Assembly (NCBI GenBank): GCA_031216915.1
Contig: CM062296.1
Coordinates: forward strand, 63,105,084-63,169,083
Direction: 5' to 3'
Length of the DNA stretch: 64,000 bases
Source: Pictodentalium vernedei
Lineage: Eukaryota; Mollusca; Scaphopoda; Dentaliida; Dentaliidae
Each line of letters opens with the position of its first letter. Position 1 is the stretch's first letter. The notes below the pieces were generated by a model. The model was not told the DNA's origin. It was given only the letters and a program-made list of their open reading frames with translations, and searched no databases. A program made the translations under genes and the position numbers. Below are positions 41,776-53,672 of the stretch, one piece after another.

Positions 41776-41880
41776 TCTGACTTCCACATACCTTGCTGAT
41801 AGTGCAACGTGCGATTCATTCTGTTTGAGACTCCGCCTGCAGAGTGATATTTACGAACACCTCGACTGATGAGGGCAGTT
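41776..41880 (-). pseudogene. Duplicated exon edge of the GTPase gene
   Basis: This block matches 41,541-41,660, including the ctctgcag acceptor and the first coding bases (AESQTE), but the next Trp codon is TGA. It is a partial tandem duplication located in the presumed intron. A further intron block (taattcaacttgg ... aaggacat) at 41,670-41,755 recurs at 42,915-42,990. Confidence 0.75.
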
Positions 41881-42022
41881 CCACAAATACTGAATGACCC
41901 GTATTTCATTTAAACAAAGTAAAAACACCAATGATTCTTTTATCCGAGGCTACAGTTAGTACCAGTCTTCACGGTGTGAAACAGAGCGAGATCCCAGCTT
42001 GTTTCAAGAGCCCACAAATAAG

Positions 42023-42272
42023 TTACCCCTTTACCTAACATGAAAAGCAGACAACACCTGCAAAACATATTCTTGAATAACTTTTTTTTTCATTTTTTTT
42101 CTCAAAAACATAGGTTATGACCCCTCGTTGGAACGTGCTCGATCAGCTCCTTCCCACGAGGGGTCATAACCTATGTTTTTGAGATAAAAATGAAAAAATA
42201 ATGAAAATTAAGTGGCGATTTTTGAGAACAGCGCTGGTCGTTTTTCTTCCATTAAGTTGGGTAAAGGATTAA
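42023..42272. mobile_element. piggyBac-type MITE, copy 3
   Basis: Ends ttaccccctttacc-like at left (ttac instead of ttaa) and ggtaaaggattaa at right, with the usual inner hairpin. It lies in the presumed GTPase intron. Confidence 0.8.
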
Positions 42273-42281
42273 CAAATAATC

Positions 42282-42440
42282 TTAAGCATACACGTGTTTG
42301 GTCTTTGCCGTCATGAACGAGATCTGGACATTGAGAGCACACTGTTTCTTGACATTTTCCACAAGGTATGGTGCAAAGTAATCTATGGCGCCTGCAAATC
42401 TATCATTCTGTCGCAGACCCTTGAACACATTTACATCGAA
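42282..42440 (-). other. Unrecognised 52-codon open stretch
   Basis: The minus strand reads FDVNVFKGLRQNDRFAGAID then YFAPYLVENVKKQCALN and ends at a stop at 42,282. The composition looks protein-like, but I do not recognise it, and no clear splice acceptor precedes it. It could be a fragment of an exon or of an old transposon. Confidence 0.2.
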
Positions 42441-43640
42441 TGATCTTTATTAGAAGTAAAGAGTAGGTTGCAGCAAGCAGATCAGTTGTTTTGGGGACAT
42501 AGTTGCCTTCGCACAGTACCTAAAGTCATCAAGTGGTTTGGCATCATTGTTTACAGTTCATGTCTGAACATGCTGATAAACATTTTGGGCAGGATACCAC
42601 GCTTCTGCTGGGGTCGGGTGAAGGGAGGGCTTGGGGATGTTCTTATTCACGAAACAATTGGGCAATGGGACTTCTATGGCAGTTCATTTAATGTTTGTGG
42701 TCCTACCCTCAGCTAACAACGTGCCGCAGGGTCTAACATCTGACAAAGGTTGTAGGGCCAGAATGGCAACAGATTTAATCAATTGATGTGAGGAATGTAG
42801 GTAACAAATCGAACCAAACAGCAGATTCTGGAACGGAAAACGTGAGGGGAACGGACGAAGTTCCAAACAAGTTCCTAAAAAATTGGCGCGGCGGAATTAC
42901 ATAAACGTCTAACGTCATAATTCAACTTGGCTATTGGAGAGATGCAGAGTGGAGAAAACGCATTCATACACAAAAGGGTTAAGGACATATTGGGTAACTA
43001 TCGGGAGATCTCGGTCGGTTGTGATACTCGAAATCGTTTCTGTAAAGTTTTGTTTGGGAGGATAGAGGTGGTAACTGAAGAGAAAAGGTTTCGGTGGGAT
43101 GTCTAGAAGGGATTCGGGAGAAAGCGAGAGCCACAGACCATCTGTTTCGCGCTATCCCACCTGACAAAATCAGTGGAAGACAACACGAAAAAGATGTTTA
43201 TCAATTTGCTGGATGTTAAAAAACATGTGATTGAGTTTGGAAGTGGACAATGTGGCAATCGCTTGAGACATTGTGTCTGAGGTAGGCTTTGTTCGTATCT
43301 TAAAAGCCCTGTTTATATGAAGATGTACAAAGTGAAGGCAACAACAAAATGGGTGCCTATGAGAGATAGATCTCACGCAGGGGTGTATCCTCGGCCGAAA
43401 CATTTTGTATTGTACATCACAGAGTTAGAAGATGAACTACTGCTTGACGACGAGGATGTATCATTCGGAGACTTGAAGATTCCAAGATTATTATTTCCCA
43501 GACGCTATGATACTTGTGTCAGAAAGTAAAATCGTTTCTGACCCAAATTGTTTAAATTTGAACTATAAAGCTTATTCCCAAGATCTTTACGGATTGGGCT
43601 GAAACTCCCTTTGTTTTACAATACGTTTGATAAATATAGA
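42441..43640. other. No recognisable gene
   Basis: Several ORFs of 60-82 codons lie here, including 43,317-43,529 with a very acidic run (ELEDELLLDDED); none matches a family I know. The GTPase's upstream exons could lie here or beyond; no P-loop was found by eye. Confidence 0.3.
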
Positions 43641-43780
43641 ATAAACGTATAGTGTTTTCACGTAAAACATGTATTCTATGAGTAGGATTAAGAATGAAAC
43701 GACGAGCCTCTGACGAGTCGGTTTCATTCTTAATCCTACGAGTTGAATATTGTTTTTACTTGAAAACACTATATGTTTAT
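43641..43780. repeat. Imperfect hairpin, arms of about 60 bp
   Basis: Left arm ataaacgtatagtgttttc ... taggattaagaatgaaac pairs with the right arm, around a gacgagcctctgacgagtc loop that itself folds. The outer half is imperfect. It looks like a foldback element. Confidence 0.75.
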
Positions 43781-45788
43781 TTTGTTTATTCCATAAATCA
43801 TTTACAGGGCAGTGGTGGGGAAATGGTATTGTTACTTGCTACAAAACAATGCGAGAAGTGAGGAGCACATTGGTCCAATTCGATCGACAAGCAAAACTGC
43901 CAAAAATAAACAAGGCGCAGTGATACATTTCTGTCTAAAAATAATTTCTCTACAAACTTGAACTAATGTTGCGAAAATACTTTATGAAATCAACAATATT
44001 TATCCTTCTTATTTTCGTTCTTTATTGTTGTTTTTATCGTTGTCGATTCAACTTGAGTTTTATAAACAAAGCAGACCACACGTGCATTTTGTATTTACAC
44101 TTTCCTAATTTGGAAAATGAAACATCACTCATCATGCCCCCACCTTTCACAATCGAACTTGTATGCTTTTCAAGGTTTGGTTTCGATTGATTTACTTTGT
44201 GTTTGCTTTGTTAATTGTTGCTCGTTTTATTGTTAGACAGAGTTAAAATGTGTCATAAATTCTAAAACATTCCAGCGACGGTCAATGTTTGATAAACGTT
44301 GGTTCATTTTGTCTCCCACAAACGTATAACAGGTCGTGACAACACGAATGCGGCAGTTGTCAGAGGTCAACAAGTCCGTCTCCACTACAGGAATACTTTC
44401 TTTCAGTGTTAAACCTATGGGGAAAATTTATCACCCTGCTAGCAGCTGCTACTAGTTGAATAAAGAAAAAACTTATCTGATACTTTTATTGTTCGAATAA
44501 ACGTCCATTTATGGGATAAAATATTTTAGATTCAGACACACATTATTTTCTAGCTAGTTAGTCCACATCCATCCTCCAGACCATATAGTGCAGTCAAATT
44601 CGTACAGTAGCATGGAGGTGAGCGGAAAAAACTGCTTAAACATAGGTGGTTAAATCCCCCAAAAATGTGCGAAATCAGTTAATGCACTTTTATCTCTTTC
44701 ACATGTATGGCTTCTTTTGAAACTGTAACCAACTGATCATAAAAGTCTATTTAGATGCATTATGAGCAAAACTACCCCCCCCCCCCCCTTAATATACAAA
44801 TATTGGAGAATTTCATCCAAAACGGACCTATGGATGGGGGTGTGTGCTCAATGTTGAGCAGAAAAAAATTGCCTGACAGTTTTCTCCTAAAGTCAACAAA
44901 AATATCCATTGATAATATAATTCATTCACATCAAGTTTTTATTTTAATGGAACATTCTTTAGAATAAAACATAATATTGTCAAATGAGTCATAATAGCCA
45001 GGTGGGACTGATTTTTCAAACTGAAAAATTGAAAACATTAATTTTTATTTCAACACAAACAAAACAGTACTCTTGTTCGCTGTCCGGTATGCAGATGCGG
45101 TAGAAAAACAAAAACACAAGGTTTGCCCTTCTTGAGCCAGAACAAAAATAAGTTCCCATTTACTCAACCAATATTTGCAACATATACACAGTTACAGTAT
45201 AAGCAGTAGTAACGTAATTATGGGCACAACATGCACAGTGCTCACATGGTTTCCAGAAACGAAACCGTACGGAGTGCATATCAGAGATAACATTAGGAAA
45301 AGCTTATTTAAATTTGGTTTAAAATCAGAGGATTCTGGGAAAAATAATAATTGAGTCTCATTTGAAAGGTAAACACCGAGAAACTAGAATTGTAAGAATA
45401 TTAAGCTACACATTTAGTTTGTCTCAGTTGTCTTATCTGGTTTGATTCGGGTTTTGCATCGCTTTCAATAAACTGTGGCTATATGATGCCAATATCACAC
45501 CATTGTTAGTTCCCAAGATGAAGGTAGAATTATTCAAGCAGATCCACTGGATGGCCTAAGGAACCCAATAACCACTGCAGGAACCAACAAGCTCATCCAC
45601 ACAAACACCTCAATATAAGGATATATATATATAATATACATCAATATAGTATTAAAATGTATGTATGAACAGCCAGGCCATAGCTGTTGTGTTTTAACAA
45701 CCTGGCAACCAAATGTGGGCATATTCTACCCGGGTCCACATGGGTTTCAAGCTATAAGATAATGTGTCTTTGTGAACTGATGTGAATC
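43781..45788. other. No recognisable gene
   Basis: Mostly AT-rich. A 74-codon ORF at 43,966-44,190 begins with a hydrophobic stretch (residues about 10-23) but has no other support. A poly-C tract lies near 44,767. Confidence 0.35.
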
Positions 45789-46094
45789 TACAGTTAGAAA
45801 CTAGAAGTCCTGTCATGAAATGCGCGCAAATAGCATGTCGATCTGCGCGTTAATCTACGCGTTATGACCATAGTAAGTGTATCAAATTCTGTACATATGG
45901 CCTGTGCACAAGCAATGTTTCAGCCAATGGACCTCTGGGTAACCCGGGGGTCCATTGGCAGAAACATTGCCTGTGTTTGCTATGAGTAACCAGGAGAACC
46001 TGCCGTGCTCTGGGTGGCTTTCGATATGACAACTGCGCGCAATTAAGCCTAGATAAGCGCACATTTCGTGACAGGACTTCAAGTTTTAACTGTA
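45789..46094. mobile_element. Tc1/mariner-type MITE, copy e
   Basis: Ends tacagttagaaactagaagtc and complement with TA; the central palindrome carries two mismatches (ctctgggtaacccgggggtc). Confidence 0.87.
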
Positions 46095-47259
46095 GTAAGT
46101 CTTGAAAATGCATTTGATAGATTAAATGGAAATATATGCATTGAATCAGTGTGCATTACGCGTTTCGAGTTAGTGTTCGAGTGCCAAAGGTTTGTATATA
46201 AAATGTATGAGAAGGGGGTGGGTCCCCAAAATGTCATGGACAAAATATGCAGGAATGCGTGGGTGGGTCAGAAAATCTGCAAAATAAAAATGCCCACTTA
46301 TGTTGACGCATATCCCCCCCCCCCCCCACCACCCACCCGACAGTAGTATAATTTTCATCTCTACACAATGAGCGTTGTATACAGCGCTTCAGTCAACAAA
46401 ACGTAACGTAAATTAAATAAGGACAAACGTCATTCCAAAAAGGATCAGAAAATGGAGTCTTTCGATGATACATTTGGGTGGATCATATGCAGTATTTTAG
46501 CTGATATTCGGAAAGTCTGATGCAGATCATACAAAGGGGAGGATGTAGAATAAACATAGAACGCAACCCGCATCTGAATTGGGACTCTTTCTATCGATCG
46601 AGTTGTGGTGGCGAAGGGATATACTCAACGAAAGCCCGAAAGACCCGAATTGTGTGGAACCTTACGCTTCTAAAACTGTATTAATTCGATTGCATAAAAT
46701 GTTTTCCGGAGAATGGTTGTGGAATGAAATATTTATACAGTCTCATATGTTACATGGGTTGGGGTTTCTTCTTATGCCTTGCGTATTATCGTTTTATGTT
46801 TTGTGTGAAGCGTAGCATTAACGAGTACGTTCGGCTAATTCCACCGACTGCTGCGTTATTGCTATAAGAATATCATGAATATTCAGGTAGAAGTGTGGGG
46901 GAAAAGTGCGCAGATAAGGCGCTAAGAGTGAATGCGTGTTTAAGAATTGAATCATGGCTCTTTGAAATCCTCGAGGTGGATGAAACAAAATTTATTCCAT
47001 GTAAAATTCATGAACGTAAATTTGTGCGTGATCAATTTGTTTCATCACTTCGTGGCTTTCGAGCAGTCATGATTCAATTCTTATGTTTACTCTCTTCATA
47101 GACCATGATTATTATATGTTCAGACAGCATATCGAGTTGGTTTATCTACAAGGCACCGCCTTGACTAACCATAATTCGGTGAATGTGTATTCCTAAAAAG
47201 AAACAAAACCACGTAACTTGTGACACCAAATAATTGCCACAAACTGTCAGTACAGTGCC
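46095..47259. other. No recognisable gene
   Basis: Contains a C14 tract at 46,314-46,327 and short unsupported ORFs (46,579-46,815 and 46,895-47,101). Confidence 0.35.
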
Positions 47260-47569
47260 TACAGGTAAAACTAGAAGTCGTGTTTCCTGCAATGCGCACA
47301 AGTAGCAAGTCGATCTGCGCGTTAATCAACGCGTTATGACCTTAGTAAGGCTATCACATTCTGGTCTGTGCACAAGCAGTGTTTCAGCCAATGGACCTCC
47401 GGGTAACCCGGGGTCCAGTGGCAGAAATATTGCCTGTGTTTGCTATGAGTAACCAGGAGAACCTGCCGTGCTTGGGTGTCATTCGATGTGGCAATTGCGC
47501 GCAATTCCTACCCGCAATTAAGCGTAGATAAGCACACAGTTCATGACAGGACTTCCAGTTTTAACTGTA
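47260..47569. mobile_element. Tc1/mariner-type MITE, copy f
   Basis: Decayed left end (tacaggtaaaactagaagtc) and right end (cttccagttttaactgta), with a slightly damaged central palindrome. Confidence 0.85.
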
Positions 47570-48340
47570 AAATACAACTCAAACTCGAGTCGGGAAACCT
47601 TATATTTATAGAACGTCAACAGAAATTACAGAATATACAAGAGACTCTTTAAAATCGAATGTAGTGCGCAATATCAACGCGCGGTGCTCGAATGTCACAC
47701 GATCAACTGTTATTTATGAGATAAACCACATGATCAAATGGTATTCGTGGGAAAATAACATCACCTGAGAATCATTGACAATACAGTGTTCATTGAAGAA
47801 AATTTCAGTTGCGGTGAACATTTACGACTTTAATGTAGGCTGTACTGTGTCCATTCAAAATATAATCACTCAAAATCCTTCGAAAATTGTTTAAAAAGCA
47901 TGAAAAGAGCACAAACGATTCTACCAATACACATTCACCTACCCCAACTAACCCATAAGGGCAATTTGGTGAAACTTATTTTGAATAATATCACCAAAAT
48001 CCTCTAAAACCAATTTAAGAGAGAAAAGAAATCATCTAATAGATTCCCAGGACAACATGCGATCCCGTAATCCCATTTGAACAAACTTTAATCTTATCCA
48101 CCGACATATACATTTCTCAAAATTTGACCGTCAATTCTGGGCAGATTTCACTTGAACAAACGCATATTAAATTCTCCATAGGTCTCAAAAATAAAATTTA
48201 TAATCAATCTGGCGCGTCCATCGTCCATCATCATCACAAAATAAGTCGAACATGAACTAACTTCAGTATAAAATTTTTATATAAAATTTTTAGTAATTCT
48301 GATACAAAATATATGAACATAACTTGATTAAGTACCCCTT
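47570..48340. other. No recognisable gene
   Basis: AT-rich sequence. Nothing recognised. Confidence 0.4.
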
Positions 48341-48558
48341 GTTTTTTCTTAGTAGTGTTAATAGAACCTGTCATTACTTCCATGCTATCTTTAAGACGGC
48401 CAAAAGTGATTGCTGCGGAAAGAATGGTCTATTGACAAATCAAAGACAACACAATGATGAAAATATGCTGTATTTTAAAGGCGGTAATTACACATATCTG
48501 TCACTAATGTTTTTAATGAAAAAATGTTCTCACGACAAGTATTGTGCTGAACGGCCCA

Positions 48559-48813
48559 TAATTGCGCGCAGTTGCCATATCGAATGGCACCCAAAGCATG
48601 GCAGGTTCTCCTTGTTACCCATACAAACACAAGCAATGTTCCTGCCAATGGACCTCCGGGTTACCCAGAGGTCCATTGGCTGAAACTTTGCTTGTGCACA
48701 GGTCGTACGTGCAGAATTTGATAGCCTTACCATCGCCATAACACATAGATTAACGCGCAAAACGACGTGCTATTTGTGCGCATTTCAGGACAGGACTTCT
48801 AGTTTTAACTGTA
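48559..48813. mobile_element. Tc1/mariner-type MITE, copy g (left-truncated), inside the Tc1 transposon
   Basis: Right end (cttctagttttaactgta) and central palindrome are present; the left end is missing. It interrupts sequence that is continuous in the other Tc1 copy, so it is younger than the transposon or arrived with a deletion. Confidence 0.8.
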
Positions 48814-48816
48814 ATG

Positions 48817-49770
48817 CTACCCGTGACCCAGAGGCAACTGCTGACACTCCTCGTGCAATGCAGCTTGCAAATCGGCCAAATTGTTTTCAGGTGGATCTCT
48901 TGCTTGCACACAACGTCCAGGAAAATCGCAGATGTGTTCTAAGGGATTCAAATCGGGGCCCATGGTAGGCCAAGGTAGTGCAGTGATAGCATTGTTCCGA
49001 AGGAATGCTCTCACAGCATGGGAATGATGTGGCCTTGTATTGTCGGCCATAAATACAGGGCGAGTAGCCAACGGGTGGTTGGCTAAATGAGGCACGACAA
49101 CCGGATTGAGAATGTCCGAGATGTACTGATGACAACTGAGATTCCCACGTACAGTGACTATATCAAGTTTACAATCACGAGAGAGGCATCCCCAGATCAT
49201 TACTCATCTTCACCCATAAGGAACAGTAGGTCCTGGGCTCGTAAACAGTATTTCTATGCCTCCACATTCTCATGCGACCATCTGTGACATGAAGCAGGAA
49301 CCTACTCTCGCCTGACCTATGGGCTTTCCTCCATGTTCTAAGAGTCCATTGTTGTCGTGCCATACACTGCCGCCTCCACCCCCTCCAAACGTCGTCTTTG
49401 ATGCTGATCGGATAGAGCTTGACTCTTGATGGTCCTTCCTGACCTCATACCCATTGCTTTGAGACGGTTTCGGACAGTTCGGTTGCACAAACGCCTGTTG
49501 AGGAGCCAATGGCATTTCAAAACCCCACTTGTAGCAAAGGGTTCACGCCTAACGAGGCGTGCCAGACTCGATCTCCCCGAAAAAAAAAGGTCTCTCGGGG
49601 TCGTCCAGGCCTTAGTCGGTCCTTAACGTCGTTGGTTTGTTGATTTTTTCGGACAAGTCTGCTGATGAGAGAATGACTATAGCCAAGTTGCCTTCCAATA
49701 GATTTGAATGGCATGCCTGTTGTATACATGCCAACGATTTGCCATCTTAGTGCCTATGACAATCTCCTCC
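48817..49770 (-). pseudogene. Tc1-type transposase (DD34E), frameshifted
   Basis: Tc1 transposases cut and paste DNA at TA sites with a DDE catalytic triad. The start region near 49,770 reads MARRRLS then a stop and ALRWQIVGMYTTGMPFKSIG; the ORF 49,517-49,729 continues through a helix-turn-helix (GRQLGYSHSLISRLVRKNQ) and GRPRET. The middle is scattered over frames (49,175-49,520). The catalytic end (48,817-49,200) has VTVRGN, MADNTRPHH and GPDLNPLEHICD; exactly 34 residues separate the Asp of ADN from the Glu of PLEH, the DD34E spacing of Tc1. Stops and frameshifts show that it is inactive. Confidence 0.85.
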
Positions 49771-50124
49771 TTGCCATGTCAACATTTTCCGACAAAAACG
49801 AGTGACAAATTTTCTTGTTTTATACCCAGATATTGCATGTGGATGACAGTTATTGTGACATTCGTAGGAAGAATGCTTCACGTGGGTGAGGGGATGTGTT
49901 TGGGGTACGCTATCAACCAGAAACGTCTCGTTTCCGAGATGAAATGTACTGCAAGACATAGCAATCATTAAAACATAATAATCAGTAACAGCAACTTCAC
50001 TGTCATTAAACATTTCATGGGGTGCTTAATTAAGTTCCAGGTGTGTAGAAAGATTCTATGCATCAAGTTCAAATTTGGGAAGCCTAATAATGAATCCAAG
50101 GAAGTTAGTAGGGACCTAAGAAGT

Positions 50125-50330
50125 AACGCCATGTCACGTGACCCAGTGGCACCATGTTTGGTTGTCATGGTAACCCACGTAAGCGGCTATCTTGTGGCGT
50201 CGTCTCCATAGTGATGCGTGATGTAAGTGCGCATGCGCAGCGCGTGTTGTTAGGGTGATACGTGTTTTCGTCGTCCATTTTGTATACGGGAGGGCGCCAT
50301 CTTGGTTTCTATGGTAGCATATGGTAATCC
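50125..50330. repeat. Dispersed repeat, inverted relative of 27,795-27,995
   Basis: Reverse-complement match to 27,795-27,995 in ordered blocks (catgtcacgtgacccagtgg, ttgtcatggtaaccc, gcagcgcgtgttgttagggtg, cgtcgtccattttgtatac, cgccatcttggtttctatgg). Confidence 0.75.
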
Positions 50331-50409
50331 CAAGACGCTTAAAAATTAAGCCCCTTTCAGAATCATAACTTTGGCTATAAACCACCCAACAGAGAAAATA
50401 GCAGAAGTG

Positions 50410-51158
50410 ATGGAGTCTGAATTAAAACAGCAGGTTCAGTCGTTACCATCCTGAAACGCGACAAAACATTTCCTGAGTAGACTGGACAGTACACCTCAAC
50501 CACTCCCTGAAAACAGCTTAATGTACTGTGTGGATGTCAAGAAACTATATCCAAGCGGACCACGCGATGAAGGTATGTTAGCATGTTAAAAAGCCCTAAA
50601 AAATCTCTCAAAAAACTACACCAAACAGAGATAGGCCTTGAACTAATTGAAATTGTTTTGGACAATAATAATTTTTCATTCAAAGGAAGACATTATGTGC
50701 AAAGTTAACAGACAGCGTTGCAAAAGGTTCGCGATTAGGCATGAATTGTGTGTGCACATGTATGGATGAATAGAAAGAGAAACTGTCAAAAGCATCGCAG
50801 TTACACCCCCTTGAATAGGTACGGTGCGTTGATGATAAGGGGAATATGGAAACATTGGTTGGCGTCTCTGAAACAATATAATTCTTTTGCAAACACAATA
50901 CACCCAAGAATACAAGTTGATTCAAGGCAGTCTGAAAATAGGATAGAATTCTTAAACACGGTAGTCAAAATGGATTTCTTAAAACCTGTTTACTAACAAA
51001 CCCCACGGGCACATTTCATTATCTGCACGCCAAGATGAATTGCCCAACCAACGCTAAAACAGCGATACCATATGGGTTAGCTTCAAGCCTAAAAAGAATT
51101 TGTTCCGATAGTGCTAAATATGAATGCTACAAAAATGAAGTAAAAAAACACCAACTAT

Positions 51159-51217
<59 letters not shown>

Positions 51218-51875
51218 TTGTCGTTTAACGAGACTTTCGACAGCCAGGGTCTCCTCGTGTCGGATCTTGCGGGTGGAGGAAGCCGAAGTACCCGGAGAGA
51301 ACCACCGAGCAACTGTCAGGCTCTGGAACATATTAAATCCACACAAGCAGGGTTAGCATTGGTTGATGACGAGTGCACCATCGATGTGCAGTAGTATACA
51401 ACGCCACCGCGCCCCCACATGGGCAATGGGGGTGTAGTGTCTTGCCCAAGGACACAACATGGTTGCCGCAGGTGAGCTTCGAACCAAGGACGCCTAGGCT
51501 TGCAGCCTGCATCTCAACCTACAGAGCCACATCCCTCGCCCCCCCCCTCCCCACCCAACCCCAAAAAAACTCCGACACATACACGCCACAGGTTACGACG
51601 AAGAGTTTGTAAGCGAACAGCTAAAAAATGTCGACGAAATCGAGCGGAAACAATTGCTAGAAAAACGATCAAACAAATCAATTTACGATAGAGTCCCATT
51701 TGTGTTCACTTACGCGCGGCGCCTCCCTGACATCGGGAGAGAAATACGGGAGCGGCTGCCTATTTTACACCGCTCAAAACGCATGAAGCTGGCAATCGAA
51801 AAACCTCCCCTGATTTCGTACAAAATACTGACAAAATTGGGAGAAGTCACGAATACCAGGTTCACGGACGACTGA
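50410..51875 (+). pseudogene. Penelope-like retroelement reverse transcriptase, split by a SINE
   Basis: Frames on the plus strand read FLSRLDSTPQPLPENSL, MYCVDVKKLYPSGPRDEGM and ELIEIVLDNNNFSFKGRHY (50,470-50,705), then a deletion removes the catalytic centre. RT resumes with ENRIEFLNTVVKMD (about 50,938-50,980), IPYGLASSLKRICSD and YECYKNEVKKH (51,067-51,150). A SINE then interrupts. After it the frame GYDEEFVSEQ, YDRVPFVFTYARRLPD, LPILHRSKRMKLAI and KPPLISYKILTKLGE (about 51,590-51,875) gives the usual end of a Penelope RT. No GIY-YIG endonuclease is found downstream. Stops, the internal deletion and the SINE make it dead. Confidence 0.8.
51156..51563 (-). mobile_element. SINE, near full length, (TAAA)n tail
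   Basis: On the minus strand: an A-box-like 'tggctctgtaggttgagatg' (about 51,514-51,533), a B-box-like 'ggttcgaagctcacc' about 40 bp further, 'cttgggcaagacactacacc', 'ggttctctccgggtacttcgg', and a (taaa)n tail (51,156-51,218 on the plus strand as ttta repeats). Similar 8-12-bp A-rich sequences on either side (taaaaaaacacc and caaaaaaactcc) may be the target duplication. It sits in the Penelope-like element in the opposite direction. Confidence 0.82.
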
Positions 51876-52721
51876 CGTCAAGTAATCACTTTGGCTTCCC
51901 CTGCTCTTGAGTGCGCTTGGCTGAAAGCTGTTTCTCGATTAATTTGGATTAATTTGGATAAACAGATAATTCAATGGAACATGTTCATCTTTGATTACGT
52001 TTTAGCTGTTTCTTTATGCATATATCATTCATCCGTTTGTTATACTTTTTTCTGAATTTAGACCTTCCATTGCAAACCCTGGTCTTGACCAGCGAGACTC
52101 TCTCGGACAAGCTAAAATTGGAATAGATGGACGGATTTTCTTCCGATACCCTTGGTGCTGTTTTCTTTTCTGTGAAGTCAATTAAAATTACGATGAGATT
52201 GCAGTGAAAGGAATAAAACAATAACATTCTTCTTCGAAAATACCAAAAGAGAAGAGTGAACACGGATTTCTACGTATGCAATGCACACTTTTTTGCACCT
52301 CATTTGCACCATTCATTGAGACATGAAAACCAGCTTGCTTTTAGGTCACTAGAGGCCCTATTTCAAGTTGACAAAATTGCTGTCCAAGAACAGACGTGCG
52401 ACATGTTATCAAAGGGTGTCTTATTAAAAACTTTTTAATTGCATTCAAAGTAGTTTCTGGACCAAACCATGATTAGATATCGCTGTCAAACGTTTAGATT
52501 TATACGCTTTTGTACAGTGGGAATTAAGAACAGCTGGTGGAGTGGAAATTCTGATACATTATCCATGTTTCTGAAAGCTATTACATATTGGATGTGATGT
52601 AGACTATGCAATAAGACTAAATATACTATATTTTTCTAAAAGTTATACAAAGTGTCATGCCCCCATTTAAGTTTTGCTATTGCAGAAAGTAAGTAATCTT
52701 TAAGAAGCCAATACTGGTATT
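51876..52721. other. No recognisable gene
   Basis: AT-rich sequence with short unsupported ORFs on both strands. Confidence 0.4.
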
Positions 52722-52815
52722 TCGTCGTCTGAGTGCTAGAATGTCCTATGTCCCCTATGGGACTATATATTATCTCCCCTATGGGACATAGGACATTCTA
52801 GCACTCGGACGACGA
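52722..52815. repeat. Long hairpin, 33-bp arms with one mismatch
   Basis: Left arm tcgtcgtctgagtgctagaa continuing through tgtcctatgtccc pairs with the right arm; the loop contains another 'cccctatggga' repeat, so a cruciform with internal alternatives is possible. Confidence 0.9.
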
Positions 52816-53672
52816 TTTATCACACTCAAAATAGAACCAATACATTGTTTTAAATTCCAATAGGAAATGAGCAAAAATTATTTCTCGTAATGATCTCGTT
52901 TGTAATGAGTACTAAAGTGTCAGATTTGCTTATGCACTACATCCGGTGAAAACATGTTTGCTAAGAATATTGTATTGAAGATGATGAGCAACAGTCAAAT
53001 GGTGCTTTCGAGTTCTATTACTTAAAAAATGATTTTTGTTAAAGATTCACAGAAATCATAGCGCATCACCATTTCCAAAAAAAAACCCATAATATTTTCA
53101 CGTAAGGTTCCAAAATATTTTACGGCTCATTTGATGGTGTGAAAGCGCCATGGACAAAGACCATTCGTTGCTTGAATATTAGCAGAATTGATTCGTAGAG
53201 AGATTGTCACATTCTTCAACACACGGGAGGTATATTTTGAGAACAAAGCCCAATCTCAAAATGTTAACCAGTCGATTCAACTCATCTGTTCAAACACGAG
53301 TCTGCACCTTTCGTCCATTAAAGTATGAATATAGTGTGTGAGGATTGCATATAAAATCGTCACAAACAGACCAAATCTGGTATCTCCAAGGCCGCATTTA
53401 CAAGTTGAAAAGGGCTGTATTTCTAAATAACCTACTGACTCAGCACTTCCTAGATCTAGCACCCTCCATTATTGGCTTTAATTGAGGCCTTGAAACTAGA
53501 AATATATCTACTTATGATAATGGCTTAAAGTTTATTACAAAATAAGATGTTTGGGATGTGACTCAGGCAGCTTTTTCGGAATCAGAAATAAGGAGCTAAA
53601 TGGAAGATACAATGTGCATAAATCTGATTAGAAGGGCTACGTAGATTAATGGGTTGCGACCGGAGATGTACA
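52816..53672. other. No recognisable gene
   Basis: AT-rich; ORFs are short and unsupported. Confidence 0.4.

Larger units (their letters stand above)
48341..50058 (-). mobile_element. Tc1-type transposon, copy 1 (broken)
   Basis: The minus-strand element shares its whole length with the plus-strand copy at about 59,900-62,150: the 5' flank (cacctggaacttaattaagc on the element strand; here its complement near 50,030-50,050), the transposase, and a 3' tail with 'ggtctattgacaaatcaaag'-like sequence. A Tc1-type MITE (copy g) is inserted in its 3' region. Confidence 0.75.

Noticed and set aside
43966..44190. Small membrane protein
   Set aside because: Hydrophobic stretch in an AT-rich region, but no homologue recognised and no start, splice or polyadenylation context.
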